Below are positions 37,574-47,883 of a stretch of DNA of 64,000 bases, piece after piece. The translations under genes were made by a program, and so were the position numbers. Below the pieces are notes generated by a model that worked only from the letters and a program-made list of their open reading frames with translations, did no database searches and was not told where the DNA came from. Every line of letters begins with the position of its first letter. Position 1 is the stretch's first letter. The DNA comes from Protaetiibacter larvae. Its GTDB lineage: Bacteria > Actinomycetota > Actinomycetes > Actinomycetales > Microbacteriaceae. The stretch lies in NCBI RefSeq assembly GCF_008365275.1, contig NZ_CP043504.1, positions 124,001-188,000 of the forward strand, in the 5' to 3' direction.

Positions 37574-38542
37574 ATGGACGACGCCGCCCTCTCGCCGCTC
37601 CGCGATCCGCTGCGCCGACCCCGCCGGCGCTGGCGCGACCGCACGGCGGTGCGCGTCTACACCGTCTACCTCGACCATCGCGGCCCCCTGCTGGCGGCGG
37701 GCATGTCGCAGCAGGCGGTCTTCGCGGTGTTCGCCGGCGTCTGGCTGGCGTTCTCGTCGTTCGAGCTGTTCGCCCCCCAGCACTCGGCGCTGCGGGAGGC
37801 CCTGCTGCGCCTCATCGACGCCCTCGTCCCCGGCCTCATCGACACGGGCGCCGGCGGCGCCATCGATCCGGGCGCGCTGGTCGGCACGGCGGTGCTCACC
37901 TGGACCGGCGCGATCGCCCTCGTGGGCCTCGTGATCACGGCGGTCGGCTGGTTGTCGTCGGCGCGGGATGCGGTGCTGCTGATCGCCGACCTCGACTCCC
38001 CCGACACCCACTTCGTGCTGCTGTGGATCAAGGACTTCGTGCTGGCGCTCGCGTTCAGCGTCCTGCTGCTCGCCTCCGCCGCGGCTTCGGCGTCGGCCAG
38101 CAGTGCGCTCGACGAGGCGCTCGACGCGCTCGGCATCCGCAGCACCCTCACCTCGACCATCGCGACGAGCCTGGTGTCGATCGTGCTGGTGTTCCTCATC
38201 GACACCGTGCTGTTGGCGACGCTGTTCCGGGTGCTCGCGGGAGCCCGGATCCCGCTCCGGTTCCTGGTCCCGGGCGCCGCGCGAGGCGCCCTGGTGCTCA
38301 CGGTGCTGCAACTGGTGGGCGCGTTCCTGCTGGGCGGCACCCCCGACAACCCGCTGCTCGCCTCGTTCGCGGTGATCATCACCCTGCTCACCTGGTTCGC
38401 GCTCGTCTCGCAGGTGATCCTGCTGGCGGCCTGCTGGGTGTTCGTGGGCATGAAGGACGCCGGGGTGCCGCTGCGCGGCCGACGCATCGTGACCGAGACC
38501 GTCGACGAAGGAGAGGACGCGGACGGGCGTCCGACGTCCTGA
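37574..38542 (+). CDS. YihY/BrkB-family membrane protein (paralogue 2)
   Basis: The 322-residue paralogue shares with the preceding protein the motifs HRGPLLAAGMSQQAVFAVFAG, GWLSSARDAVLLI and NPLLASFAVIITLLTWFALV, and the cytoplasmic turn FVGMKDAGVPL. It likewise has six membrane segments. The N terminus is longer and arginine-rich and the C-terminal tail shorter and acidic, so the copies have diverged mainly at the cytoplasmic ends. Function unknown. Confidence 0.87.
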   Translation: MDDAALSPLRDPLRRPRRRWRDRTAVRVYTVYLDHRGPLLAAGMSQQAVFAVFAGVWLAFSSFELFAPQHSALREALLRLIDALVPGLIDTGAGGAIDPGALVGTAVLTWTGAIALVGLVITAVGWLSSARDAVLLIADLDSPDTHFVLLWIKDFVLALAFSVLLLASAAASASASSALDEALDALGIRSTLTSTIATSLVSIVLVFLIDTVLLATLFRVLAGARIPLRFLVPGAARGALVLTVLQLVGAFLLGGTPDNPLLASFAVIITLLTWFALVSQVILLAACWVFVGMKDAGVPLRGRRIVTETVDEGEDADGRPTS

Positions 38543-38556
38543 CTAGACTTCCGAGG

Positions 38557-39390
38557 GTGTCAGCCCCCCTCCGCATCGCCACGGTCAACGTCAACGGCGT
38601 GCGCGCCGCGTACCGCAAGGGCATGGGCGAGTGGCTGGCCCCGCGCGGCATCGACATCCTGGCGCTGCAGGAGGTGCGTGCCGAGACCGACGACCTGCGC
38701 GCGCTGCTGGGCGACGAGTGGGACATCCTGCACGACCCCGCCACCGCGAAGGGCCGCGCAGGTGTCGCGCTCGCGAGCCGCCGCAAGGCCGAGATCCACC
38801 GGGTGACCTTCGGGCCCGACGACTTCGACTCGGCGGGCCGCTGGCTCGAGGCCGACTACGACGTCGACGGCACGCTCGTCACGGTCGTCTCGACCTACGT
38901 CAACTCGGGCGAGGTCGACACCCCCAAGCAGGTCGAGAAGTACCGCTTCCTCGACGCGATGCTCGTGCACCTGCCGGCGCTCGCCGCGCACAACCCGCTC
39001 TCGCTCGTGGTCGGCGACCTCAACGTGGGGCATCGCACGCTCGACATCAAGAACTGGCGAGGCAACGTGAAGCGCGCCGGGTTCCTGCCCCAGGAGCGCG
39101 CCTACTTCGACCGCTTCGTCGGCGCGGAGGACGACCCCGACTACAATGCCGGCGCCGGACTCGGCTGGGTGGATGTCGGCCGCCGCTGGGCGGGCGAGGT
39201 GCCGGGCCCCTACACCTGGTGGTCGCAACGCGGCCAGGCCTTCGACACCGACACCGGGTGGCGCATCGACTACCACCTGGCCACCCCGGCGCTGGCCGCC
39301 ACGGTGCAGAACTACACGATCGATCGGGCGGCCGCCTACGACGAGCGATGGTCGGACCACGCTCCCGTCGTCGTCGACTACCAGATCTGA
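38557..39390 (+). CDS. xth: Exodeoxyribonuclease III / AP endonuclease
   Basis: The 277-residue enzyme has the exonuclease III motifs ATVNVNGVRAAY, LALQEVRAE (catalytic Glu), VVGDLNVGH, and WSDHAPVVV (catalytic Asp-His). It cleaves at abasic sites and removes 3' blocks in base excision repair. A GTG start at 38557 precedes the first conserved strand by five residues. It is 15 bp after the second YihY-type gene and 12 bp before trpS, so all may share a transcript. Confidence 0.94.
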   Translation: MSAPLRIATVNVNGVRAAYRKGMGEWLAPRGIDILALQEVRAETDDLRALLGDEWDILHDPATAKGRAGVALASRRKAEIHRVTFGPDDFDSAGRWLEADYDVDGTLVTVVSTYVNSGEVDTPKQVEKYRFLDAMLVHLPALAAHNPLSLVVGDLNVGHRTLDIKNWRGNVKRAGFLPQERAYFDRFVGAEDDPDYNAGAGLGWVDVGRRWAGEVPGPYTWWSQRGQAFDTDTGWRIDYHLATPALAATVQNYTIDRAAAYDERWSDHAPVVVDYQI

Positions 39391-40406
<1,016 letters not shown>

Positions 40407-40407
<1 letters not shown>

Positions 40408-41138
40408 TGCAGCCCGTCGTGCGGGTGGTGCTGTTCGACCTCGACGACACCCTCTTCGCCCACCGGGAGTCGGTGGAGGCCGGCATCCGTGCGCATCGTG
40501 CGGCGATCGGCGGTGCCCTCGCCGAGGCGGACGCCGCGGACGAGTTCGCGCGCTGGCACGCGCTCGAGGAGCACCACTACCACCGGTATCTGGCCGGCGA
40601 GCTCGACTTCCGGGGGCAGCGCCGCGAACGGGCGCGCGGATTCGTGGCGCCGTACGGCATCGAGCTCGACGACGAGGCGGCCCAGGCCTGGTTCGAGGGT
40701 TTCCTCGCGCAGTACGAACGCACCTGGGCGCTGCACGCGGATGTGCGCGACTGCCTCGCATCCCTCGCGCCGCGGCGGTTCGGCATCATCACGAACGGGG
40801 AGCTCGGCTTCCAGACGGCGAAGATCCGGGGGCTCGGGCTGGATGCGCTCATCCCCCTCGAGAACGTCGTCGCGAGCGGGGAGGTGGGGGCCGCGAAGCC
40901 GGATGCGCGCATCTTCCGGATCGCCGCGGAGCGGTTCGGCGTCGCCCCGGGCGAGGCCTGCTACGTGGGCGACCGGCTGCACACCGATGCGATCGGCGCC
41001 GCAGCCGCGGGCCTGCGCGGCGTGTGGCTCGACCGCCGGGGGACGGCGAGCCCGGAGCAGCTCGCCGAGGCGGCCGCCGCCGGCGTCCCGGTGATCCGGG
41101 CGCTGTCCGAGTTGCCGGCGCTGCTTGCGGGGCGGTGA
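40407..41138 (+). CDS. HAD-superfamily phosphatase, possible riboflavin-pathway phosphatase
   Basis: The 243-residue HAD protein has motif I VLFDLDDTLF, motif II IITNGELGF, motif III GAAKPDARIF and motif IV YVGDRLHTDAIGAAAAG, with a helical C1 cap. This is the layout of YjjG/YigB-type phosphatases. YigB in E. coli dephosphorylates the pyrimidine intermediate of riboflavin synthesis. Here the gene ends 63 bp before the FMN riboswitch, so the same role is attractive but is inference. Housekeeping of other phosphates is equally possible. Confidence 0.88.
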
Positions 41139-41180
41139 CCCCCGATGACGCCCGGGAATACCCCGGAATCGGCTGCGTTG

Positions 41181-41186
41181 TAGACT
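41181..41186 (+). promoter_or_regulatory. Candidate -10 element of the riboflavin operon
   Basis: TAGACT lies 16 bp upstream of the riboswitch aptamer. There is no clear -35 at the expected position. Confidence 0.4.
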
Positions 41187-41201
41187 CCGAAGCAAGCAGC
41201 A

Positions 41202-41328
41202 CGTGCTCCGGGGGCGGTGAAAACCCGCACCGGCGGTGATAGTCCGCGAACTCCGACCCGCAAGGGGCGGGGCCGATCCGGTGGAACTCCGGGACCGACG
41301 GTGATAGTCCGGATGGAAGGAAGCACGC
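41202..41328 (+). promoter_or_regulatory. FMN riboswitch (RFN element)
   Basis: The RFN aptamer is recognised by CGTGCTCCGGGG opening, GGTGAAAACCCGCACCGGC, the pair of GGTGATAGTCCG repeats (41235 and 41300 regions), GGTGGAACTCCGGGACCGAC, and closing GGAAGGAAGCACG, whose AGCACG pairs with the opening CGTGCT. It sits 82 bp upstream of ribD. FMN binding should lower expression of the rib operon. Whether control is by termination or by hiding the ribosome site cannot be decided by eye; the GAGAGG before ribD is a candidate target. Confidence 0.95.
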
Positions 41329-41409
41329 GTCGGCGGAGCCGTTGGCGGCATCCGTCGGCGGGCGCCGATTCTCGTCGCGCATCCCCGGAACCGACCGGAG
41401 AGGATGCGG

Positions 41410-42429
41410 ATGGCCGAGCAGACCGTCTACGACGCCGCGATGCGCCGCGCCCTCGAACTCGCCGCCCGCGGGCCGCTCACCGGCGGCAACCCGCAGGTCG
41501 GCTGCGTGCTGCTCGACGCGGGCGGCGCGGTGGTCGCCGAAGGCTGGCACCGCGGCGCCGGCACCGCGCACGCCGAGGTGGATGCGCTGAGCCGCCTCGA
41601 GGACGCGCGCGGGCTCACCGCGGTGGTCACTCTGGAGCCGTGCAACCACACCGGGCGCACGGGACCCTGCAGTGAGGCGCTCATCGCCGCCGGCGTCGCG
41701 CGTGTCGTGTACGCGGTCTCCGATCCGGGGCACGAGTCGGCCGGTGGCGCAGCACGCCTGCGCGAGGCGGGTGTCGAGGTGATCGGCGGTGTGCTCGCCG
41801 ACGAGGTGCGCGCCTTCCTGCACGTCTGGCTCACCGCGGTGGCGCGGCACCGCCCCTGGGTGACCGTCAAGTGGGCGTCCACCCTCGACGGGCGTGCGGC
41901 GGCCGCCGACGGCACGAGCCAGTGGATCACCGGCACCGCAGCCCGCCAGCGCGTGCACGAGCAGCGCGCCGCATCCGACGCCATCCTCGTCGGCATCGGC
42001 ACCGTGCTGGCCGACGACCCCGCCCTCACGGCGCGCGGCGACGGCGGGGAGCTGCTGGCGCATCAGCCGATCCCCGTCGTGGTGGGCGAGCGCGGCGTGC
42101 CCGCGACCGCGGCCGTGCGGGCGCACCCCGCCGGACTCATCGAGACCGGCAGCCGCGACCTCGAGGCGATCCTGCGCGAGCTCGACGCCCGCGGCATCCG
42201 CCGGGTGTATGTGGAGGGCGGGCCGACGCTCGCCTCCGCGCTCATCGCCGCGGGGCTCGCCGACGAGTACGCGGTCTACCTCGCGCCGGTGCTGCTGGGC
42301 GGGGACCGGCTCGCGGTGGGCGACCTCGGCATCCCCACGATCGCCGACGCCCGCCGCCTGCGCATCACGAGCATCGAGCAGCTCGGCGACGACCTGCTCG
42401 TCACGGCACGACCGATTCAAGGGAGCTGA
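41410..42429 (+). CDS. ribD: Bifunctional riboflavin deaminase/reductase RibD
   Basis: The 339-residue protein has an N-terminal zinc deaminase domain with HAEVDAL and LEPCNHTGRTGPC, and a C-terminal reductase domain with KWASTLDGRAAAADGTSQWITG. It carries out two early steps on the pyrimidine intermediate. ATG 41410 is favoured because GGAGAGG lies about six bases upstream; ATG 41404 is too close to it. First gene of the riboswitch-controlled operon, 1 bp before ribE. Confidence 0.95.
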   Translation: MAEQTVYDAAMRRALELAARGPLTGGNPQVGCVLLDAGGAVVAEGWHRGAGTAHAEVDALSRLEDARGLTAVVTLEPCNHTGRTGPCSEALIAAGVARVVYAVSDPGHESAGGAARLREAGVEVIGGVLADEVRAFLHVWLTAVARHRPWVTVKWASTLDGRAAAADGTSQWITGTAARQRVHEQRAASDAILVGIGTVLADDPALTARGDGGELLAHQPIPVVVGERGVPATAAVRAHPAGLIETGSRDLEAILRELDARGIRRVYVEGGPTLASALIAAGLADEYAVYLAPVLLGGDRLAVGDLGIPTIADARRLRITSIEQLGDDLLVTARPIQGS

Positions 42430-42430
42430 C

Positions 42431-43054
42431 ATGTTCACCGGCATCATCGAGGAGCAAGGCGAGGTGCTCGCCTGGGAGCCCGTGGCGGATGCTGCGCGCA
42501 TCACGGTGCGCGCGCCGCTTGCGGCATCCGACGCCCGGCACGGCGACTCGATCTCGGTCTCGGGCGTCTGCCTCACCGTCGTCGACCAGGGCCCCGACTG
42601 GTTCACCGCGGATGTCATGGGGATCTCGATCGAGGTCACCACCCTCGGCGAGCGCCGGGTGGGCGACCTCGTCAACATCGAGCGGGCCGCCGCCCTCGGC
42701 GACCGGCTCGGCGGCCACATCGTGCAGGGGCACGTCGACGGGACGACCGCGGTGCTGTCGATCGAGGACGGATCGGCGTGGCGCGTGGTGCGCTTCGCCC
42801 TGCCCGCGGAGCTCGCCCCGCTCGTGACCCGCAAGGGCTCGATCACGATCGACGGCACCTCGCTCACGGTGAGCGCGGTCTCGGATGCGGCGGAGCCCGA
42901 GCAGTGGTTCGAGGTGTCGCTCATCCCCGAGACCCTCACCGCCACGACCCTCGGCGCGCTGGCCCCGGGCTCCCGCGTGAACCTCGAGACCGACATCCTC
43001 GCCCGCCATGTGGAACGACTGCTGGCGGTACAGAAGGAAGGAGCGCTCCGATGA
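42431..43054 (+). CDS. ribE: Riboflavin synthase alpha subunit
   Basis: The 207-residue protein begins MFTGIIEEQGEV and has two lumazine-binding barrels, seen in SVSGVCLTVVD and TIDGTSLTVS, with GHIVQGHVDG between them. It dismutates 6,7-dimethyl-8-ribityllumazine to riboflavin. Its stop overlaps the ribBA start by four bases (ATGA). The length and two-barrel duplication match the trimeric bacterial enzyme. Confidence 0.95.
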   Translation: MFTGIIEEQGEVLAWEPVADAARITVRAPLAASDARHGDSISVSGVCLTVVDQGPDWFTADVMGISIEVTTLGERRVGDLVNIERAAALGDRLGGHIVQGHVDGTTAVLSIEDGSAWRVVRFALPAELAPLVTRKGSITIDGTSLTVSAVSDAAEPEQWFEVSLIPETLTATTLGALAPGSRVNLETDILARHVERLLAVQKEGALR

Positions 43055-44334
43055 GCCTCGCCGACATCCCCACCGCCCTCAGCGCTCTGCGCGCCGGGCG
43101 CCCCATCATCGTGGCAGACGACGAAGGGCGCGAGAACGAAGGCGACGTCGTGCTCGCCGCCGAGACCGCGAGCCAGGAGTGGATCGCGTGGGCGGTCAAG
43201 CACTCCTCCGGCTTCATCTGCGCCCCGATGACCAACGAGATCGCCGACCGGCTCGAGCTGCCGCCCATGGTCGCCGAGAACCAGGACCCGCGCGGCACCG
43301 CCTACACGGTGTCCGTCGACGCGGCCGACCGCTACTCGACCGGCATCTCCGCCTCCGACCGGGCCCACACCCTCCGTGTGCTCGCCGACCCCGAGTCGAC
43401 GCCGTCGAGCCTCAACCGGCCCGGCCACATCCTGCCGCTGCGCGCCATCGACGGCGGCGTGCGGGAGCGGGACGGCCACACCGAGGCCGCCGTCGACCTC
43501 ATGAAACTCGCCGGGCTCACCCCGGTGGCGGCGATCTCCGAGATCGTCGACGAGGACGGCGAGATGATGCGACTGCCGAACCTCATCCGCTTCGGCGAGC
43601 GCGAGAACGTGCCGGTTATCACCATCGAGGCGCTCATCCGCTTCATGGAGGAGCGCCGCTGCGAGGCCGACCCGAAGGCCGAGGTCGTGGTGCCCGAGTG
43701 GCAGCGCGTGAGCTTCGAGGTGGAGACCAACGTGCCCACCCAGCACGGCTCGTTCCGGGTGCGCGCCTACCGCGACCGCTCGACGGGAGCCGACCACGTG
43801 GCCTGGATCTCGGGCGAGCCGAGCGACGGGGCGCTCGTGCGCGTGCACTCCGAGTGCCTCACCGGCGAAGCGTTCGGCTCGCTCAAGTGCGAGTGCGGCC
43901 CGCAGCTGCAGTCGGCGCTCGACACCATCCAGGCCGAGGGCGGCATCGTCATCTACCTGCGCGGGCAGGAGGGGCGCGGCATCGGCCTCATCAACAAGCT
44001 GCGCGCCTACCGGCTGCAGGAGGACGGATTCGACACGCTCGACGCGAACCTCGCGCTCGGGCTGCCGGCCGACGCCCGCGACTACGGGGCCGCCGTCGGG
44101 ATCCTCAAGGATCTCGGCATCCGGCGGGTACGGTTGCTCTCGAACAACCCCGAGAAGGCCCGGCAGCTGACCGAGCGCGGCATCGAGGTGGACGAGCTGG
44201 TTCCGCTCGTCGTCGGCGTCGGCGAGTTCAACGAGGGCTACCTCGACGCGAAGCGCGATCGGATGGGGCACCAGCTGCCCACCCACCAGGCGCTTCTCGA
44301 GAGGCTCGCACCGACCACGGGAGGAAACGAATGA
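43051..44334 (+). CDS. ribBA: Bifunctional DHBP synthase / GTP cyclohydrolase II RibBA
   Basis: The 427-residue fusion has an N-terminal DHBP synthase domain (ADDEGRENEGD, DGHTEAAVDLM) and a C-terminal GTP cyclohydrolase II domain with the zinc ligands in SECLTGEAFGSLKCECG and the catalytic GQEGRGIGL. It makes both early precursors of riboflavin. Both domains look complete, so it should be active in both. ribH begins within its stop codon. Confidence 0.96.
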   Translation: MSLADIPTALSALRAGRPIIVADDEGRENEGDVVLAAETASQEWIAWAVKHSSGFICAPMTNEIADRLELPPMVAENQDPRGTAYTVSVDAADRYSTGISASDRAHTLRVLADPESTPSSLNRPGHILPLRAIDGGVRERDGHTEAAVDLMKLAGLTPVAAISEIVDEDGEMMRLPNLIRFGERENVPVITIEALIRFMEERRCEADPKAEVVVPEWQRVSFEVETNVPTQHGSFRVRAYRDRSTGADHVAWISGEPSDGALVRVHSECLTGEAFGSLKCECGPQLQSALDTIQAEGGIVIYLRGQEGRGIGLINKLRAYRLQEDGFDTLDANLALGLPADARDYGAAVGILKDLGIRRVRLLSNNPEKARQLTERGIEVDELVPLVVGVGEFNEGYLDAKRDRMGHQLPTHQALLERLAPTTGGNE

Positions 44335-44813
44335 GCGGCGAGGGTCGCCCCACCGAGCTCGACCACGACGGCACGGGACTGCGGATCGCCGTGGTCTCCG
44401 GCACCTGGCACGAGACGATCACCGAGGGGCTGCTCGCGGGCGCGCTGCGCACCCTGGCGGCATCCGGGGCCGAGGTGGAGGTGTTCCGGGTGCCGGGCAG
44501 CTTCGAGCTCCCGGTCGTGGCGAAGGCCGCGCTCGAGGCGGGTGCGGACGGGGTGGTCGCGCTCGGCGTGATCATCCGCGGCGGCACCCCGCACTTCGAG
44601 TACGTGAGCTCGGCGGCGACCGACGGCCTCACCCGGGTGGCGCTCGACACCGGCAAGCCGGTCGGCTTCGGGCTGCTGACGCTCGACGACGAGGCGCAGG
44701 GCCTCGACCGCGCGGGTCTGCCCGGCTCGAAGGAGGACAAGGGCACCGAGGCCGCCGAGGCGGTGCTCGCCACCGCCGGGGTTCTCGCCCGCATCCGCCG
44801 CGGTCGCGCCTGA
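44331..44813 (+). CDS. ribH: 6,7-dimethyl-8-ribityllumazine synthase
   Basis: The 160-residue protein has the lumazine synthase motifs VSGTWHETI, VPGSFELP, VIIRGGTPHFEYV with the conserved histidine, and FGLLTLDDEAQ. It condenses the RibA/RibD-derived pyrimidine with DHBP, and RibE then makes riboflavin. Last gene of the rib operon; the start overlaps ribBA by four bases (ATGA). The next gene, a transporter, begins 51 bp later with its own ribosome site. Confidence 0.96.
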   Translation: MSGEGRPTELDHDGTGLRIAVVSGTWHETITEGLLAGALRTLAASGAEVEVFRVPGSFELPVVAKAALEAGADGVVALGVIIRGGTPHFEYVSSAATDGLTRVALDTGKPVGFGLLTLDDEAQGLDRAGLPGSKEDKGTEAAEAVLATAGVLARIRRGRA

Positions 44814-44864
44814 CCCGTCCCTGAGCGCTCGCGAAGGCACGAGCCGCGTGCCAAGGTGAGAGCT

Positions 44865-46214
44865 ATGAGCACCGTCGCCGCACCCGCGAACCCGCGCGCG
44901 CGGGTCGTCTTCGCGAGTCTCATCGGGACCACGATCGAGTTCTACGACTTCTACGTCTACGCGACCGCCGCCGTGCTGGTGTTCCCGCACCTGTTCTTCC
45001 CCGCCGGCGACGAGACGGCCGCCCTGCTGTCGTCGTTCGCCATCTTCGGCGCCGCGATGGTGGCCAGGCCCATCGGCGCGGTCTTCTTCGGGCACCTCGG
45101 AGATCGCCGCGGGCGCAAGGTGACGCTCGTGGGGGCGCTGCTCACCATGGGCATCGCCACCTTCTTGATCGGCGTGCTGCCCACCTATGCGCTCGTCGGC
45201 TGGCTCGCGCCGCTGCTGCTCGTGGTGCTGCGGCTCGCGCAGGGCTTCGCGCTGGGCGGCGAATGGTCGGGGGCGGCCCTCGTCGCCACCGAGAACGCGC
45301 CGGCCGGCAAGCGCGCCTGGTACGGCACCTTCCCGCAGCTGGGCGCGCCGATCGGGTTCATCATCGCCAACGGCCTGTTCCTCGTGATCGCGGCCGTGCT
45401 GCCCTCCGACGACCCCTCTCGCCCCTCGGACGCCTTCCTCGAGTGGGGCTGGCGGATCCCGTTCCTGTTCTCGGCGATCATGGTCGCGGTGGGGCTGTGG
45501 GTGCGGCTGCGGCTCGTCGAGTCGGCGGCGTTCACGAAGGCCGCCTCGGCCGGGCGCCTCGCCAAGGTGCCGCTCGCCACCGTCTTCCGCACGCACTGGA
45601 GGCAGCTGATCCTCGGCACCTTCTACATGCTCGCCACCTACGTGCTCTTCTACCTGATGACGACCTTCTCGCTCAGCTACGGGCGTGCCGCCGTCGACGC
45701 ACCGGTCCCGGGGCTCGGCTACGACTACACGACGTTCGTGCTGCTGATGATCCTCGGGGTGGTGTTCTTCGGCGTCTTCACCCTCGTGTCCGGGCCGCTC
45801 GCGGACCGGTTCGGACGGCGTCCCACGCTCATCGTCGTGACGCTCGGGATCATCGCATTCGGCCTCGTCTGGGTTCCGCTGCTGGCGGCCGGCACGCTCG
45901 GGGTGGTGGCGTGGCTCATCCTGGGCTTCACCCTCATGGGCTTCACCTTCGGGCCGATGGGCGCGCTGCTGCCCGAGCTGTTCCCGACCGCGCTGCGGTA
46001 CACCGGGTCGGGGATCTCGTACAACGTCTCGTCGATCCTCGGGGCGGCGTTCGCGCCGTTCATCGCGGTGTGGCTGTGGCAGTCCGGGGGCGGCAGCCCC
46101 TTCTGGGTGGGCGTCTACCTCTCGGTGATGGCGACCCTCACCCTCGTCGCGCTGCTCGTCGGCCGCGAGACGAAGGACGTCGCCCTCGACGACATCCCCG
46201 AGGCCCTCCCCTGA
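44865..46214 (+). CDS. MHS-family MFS transporter
   Basis: The 449-residue protein has twelve membrane segments and metabolite:H+ symporter motifs: GTTIEFYDFYVYATAAVLVF in helix one, GHLGDRRGRKVTLV in loop 2-3, RLAQGFALGGEWSGAA in helix four, and PLADRFGRRPTLIV. Family members import organic acids, shikimate, proline or betaine; the substrate here is unknown. ATG 44865 is preferred over GTG 44856, since GGTGAG lies just upstream. It converges with the ABC-2 permease gene, 8 bp apart. Confidence 0.9.
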   Translation: MSTVAAPANPRARVVFASLIGTTIEFYDFYVYATAAVLVFPHLFFPAGDETAALLSSFAIFGAAMVARPIGAVFFGHLGDRRGRKVTLVGALLTMGIATFLIGVLPTYALVGWLAPLLLVVLRLAQGFALGGEWSGAALVATENAPAGKRAWYGTFPQLGAPIGFIIANGLFLVIAAVLPSDDPSRPSDAFLEWGWRIPFLFSAIMVAVGLWVRLRLVESAAFTKAASAGRLAKVPLATVFRTHWRQLILGTFYMLATYVLFYLMTTFSLSYGRAAVDAPVPGLGYDYTTFVLLMILGVVFFGVFTLVSGPLADRFGRRPTLIVVTLGIIAFGLVWVPLLAAGTLGVVAWLILGFTLMGFTFGPMGALLPELFPTALRYTGSGISYNVSSILGAAFAPFIAVWLWQSGGGSPFWVGVYLSVMATLTLVALLVGRETKDVALDDIPEALP

Positions 46215-46222
46215 GGGGACGG

Positions 46223-47044
46223 CTAGTCGAGGAAGAGGGCGCGCAGGCGACGGGTCGTGAAGGAGAGGCCGCCCACCACGAGCACGAGGAAGTACACCAC
46301 GTGCACGAGCATGAGCGGCGACAGGATGCCGGTCGTGAGCCCGCGCACGAGCTCCACCGCGTGCCACAAGGGGAGCGCCTGCACGAGCCACTGGATCGGC
46401 TCGGGGTACACCGTGATCGGGAAGAAGGTGGCCGAGAACAGGAACATCGGCAGCAGCACGAACGGGATCCACTCCATCTGCTGGAAGGAGCGGAAATAGC
46501 TCGTGATGCCCATCCCGACGGCCGCGAAGGCGAACGCGATGAGCATGACCGCAGGCACCGCGAGCAGCGCGGTCCACGCCAGGTTGAGACCCATGACCTG
46601 CATCACGATCTGGAACCCGACCCCGTACACCGCCCCCCGGAGCAGTGCGAGCAGGATCTCGCCGAGCGCCACATCGAGCGGCCCGAGACTCGTCGCAAGC
46701 ATGCCCTCGTAGAGCTTGCCGAAGTTCATCTTGAAGAACACGTTCCACGTGGAGTCGTAGATCGCGCCGTTCATGGCCGACACCGCGAGCAGCGCGGGCG
46801 CGATGTAGGCGGCGTACGGGATGTGGTTGCCCGCGGCATCCGTCACCGTGCCGATGAACCCGCCGAGACCCACGCCGAGCGAGAGCAGGTAGAAGATCGG
46901 CTCGACGAAGCCCGAGATCACGACCACCCAGTTGCTCGACCGGGTGGCCTGCAACCCGCGCACCACGACCGCTGTCGCGTTGCCCGCGTACAGGGATCGC
47001 ACGCTTCCGCGGCGAAGCGCCCGCTCCTCGGTGACCGCGCTCAT
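46223..47044 (-). CDS. ABC-2 type transporter permease 2
   Basis: The 273-residue protein has six membrane segments, with FVEPIFYLLSLGVGLGGF and the conserved cytoplasmic loop MNFGKLYEGMLATSLGPLDVALGE of ABC-2 exporters. ATG 47044 overlaps the first permease stop (ATGA). With the ATPase it forms a DrrAB-like exporter, probably for a drug, lipid or polysaccharide. The two permeases are distinct in sequence, so a heterodimer is likely. Confidence 0.9.
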   Translation of the reverse strand: MSAVTEERALRRGSVRSLYAGNATAVVVRGLQATRSSNWVVVISGFVEPIFYLLSLGVGLGGFIGTVTDAAGNHIPYAAYIAPALLAVSAMNGAIYDSTWNVFFKMNFGKLYEGMLATSLGPLDVALGEILLALLRGAVYGVGFQIVMQVMGLNLAWTALLAVPAVMLIAFAFAAVGMGITSYFRSFQQMEWIPFVLLPMFLFSATFFPITVYPEPIQWLVQALPLWHAVELVRGLTTGILSPLMLVHVVYFLVLVVGGLSFTTRRLRALFLD

Positions 47045-47883
47045 GCGTCGAGCCTCCGCGTCGCGATCCGCACCGCGAGCAGCCACCCGGCCACCGCGAG
47101 CAGCACGAGATACCCGACATGCACCGCCACGAGCCAGCCGGGCCGCTCCGCGCCGTAGGAGACCACCCGGCCCAGCTCCGAGGCGTGCCACAGGGGTGAG
47201 AGCCAGCCGATCCACTGCAGGAACCACGGCAACTGCGCGAGGGGGAAGATGGTGCCGCTGAACAGCGTGAGCGGCAGCACGATCACCCGCTGCACGACCG
47301 CGAACTGACCGCGGTCCTCGCGCAGGGTCGCGCTGTAGGCGAGCAACGGGGTGCCGAAGGCGAGGCCGCCCAGGGTCGCGATGAGCACCGTGAGCGCCGC
47401 AGCCGGCGACGGCGACGCCCCGAAGGCCGCCATGATCGCGAAGTAGACGACGGAGGCGGTGAGCATCCGCAGTCCCACGAACAGCACGACGCCGTCTATG
47501 ATCTGCCGCGCCGACAGCGGCGCCGCGTTCATGCCGATGTAGGTGGGGTTCCACTTGAACCCCTGCATGACCGGGTACGTGAACTCGCCGGACGCGATCG
47601 TCACGGCTGCCGTGACGATGAGCGCCGGCGCCACGAACACGAGGTAGGACACGCCGTCGACGCCGGCGGGCCCCGCGTTCGCGGTGACGAGCACCCCGAG
47701 GCCGACGCCGAAGGCGAACAGGTAGAGCACGGGGGTGCCGATCGCCGAGGCGATGTTGACGCCGAGGTAGCGCCGCCACACCCGGATCTGGTGCTCGGCC
47801 GCGTACCACGCGCCGAAGCGCCGCACCCGGGCGGCCGCGCGCCGGGCCTCCTCGGCGAGTTCGAGCGGTTCGAGCGTCGTCAT
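47041..47883 (-). CDS. ABC-2 type transporter permease 1
   Basis: The 280-residue membrane protein has six segments and a cytoplasmic N terminus with YAAEHQIRVWRRYLGVNI before the first helix. GFKWNPTYIGMNAAPLSARQIIDG is the loop region typical of the family, and PLWHASELGRV near the last helices is conserved. It overlaps the ATPase stop by four bases. Probably half of a heterodimeric exporter channel. Confidence 0.9.
   Translation of the reverse strand: MTTLEPLELAEEARRAAARVRRFGAWYAAEHQIRVWRRYLGVNIASAIGTPVLYLFAFGVGLGVLVTANAGPAGVDGVSYLVFVAPALIVTAAVTIASGEFTYPVMQGFKWNPTYIGMNAAPLSARQIIDGVVLFVGLRMLTASVVYFAIMAAFGASPSPAAALTVLIATLGGLAFGTPLLAYSATLREDRGQFAVVQRVIVLPLTLFSGTIFPLAQLPWFLQWIGWLSPLWHASELGRVVSYGAERPGWLVAVHVGYLVLLAVAGWLLAVRIATRRLDA

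Noticed and set aside
40849-44286. Very long open frame on the minus strand opposite the rib operon
   Set aside because: It is a by-product of GC-rich codon bias; the plus-strand rib genes have all family motifs and the riboswitch, while this frame encodes a low-complexity Arg/Gly/Ala/Asp-rich peptide.
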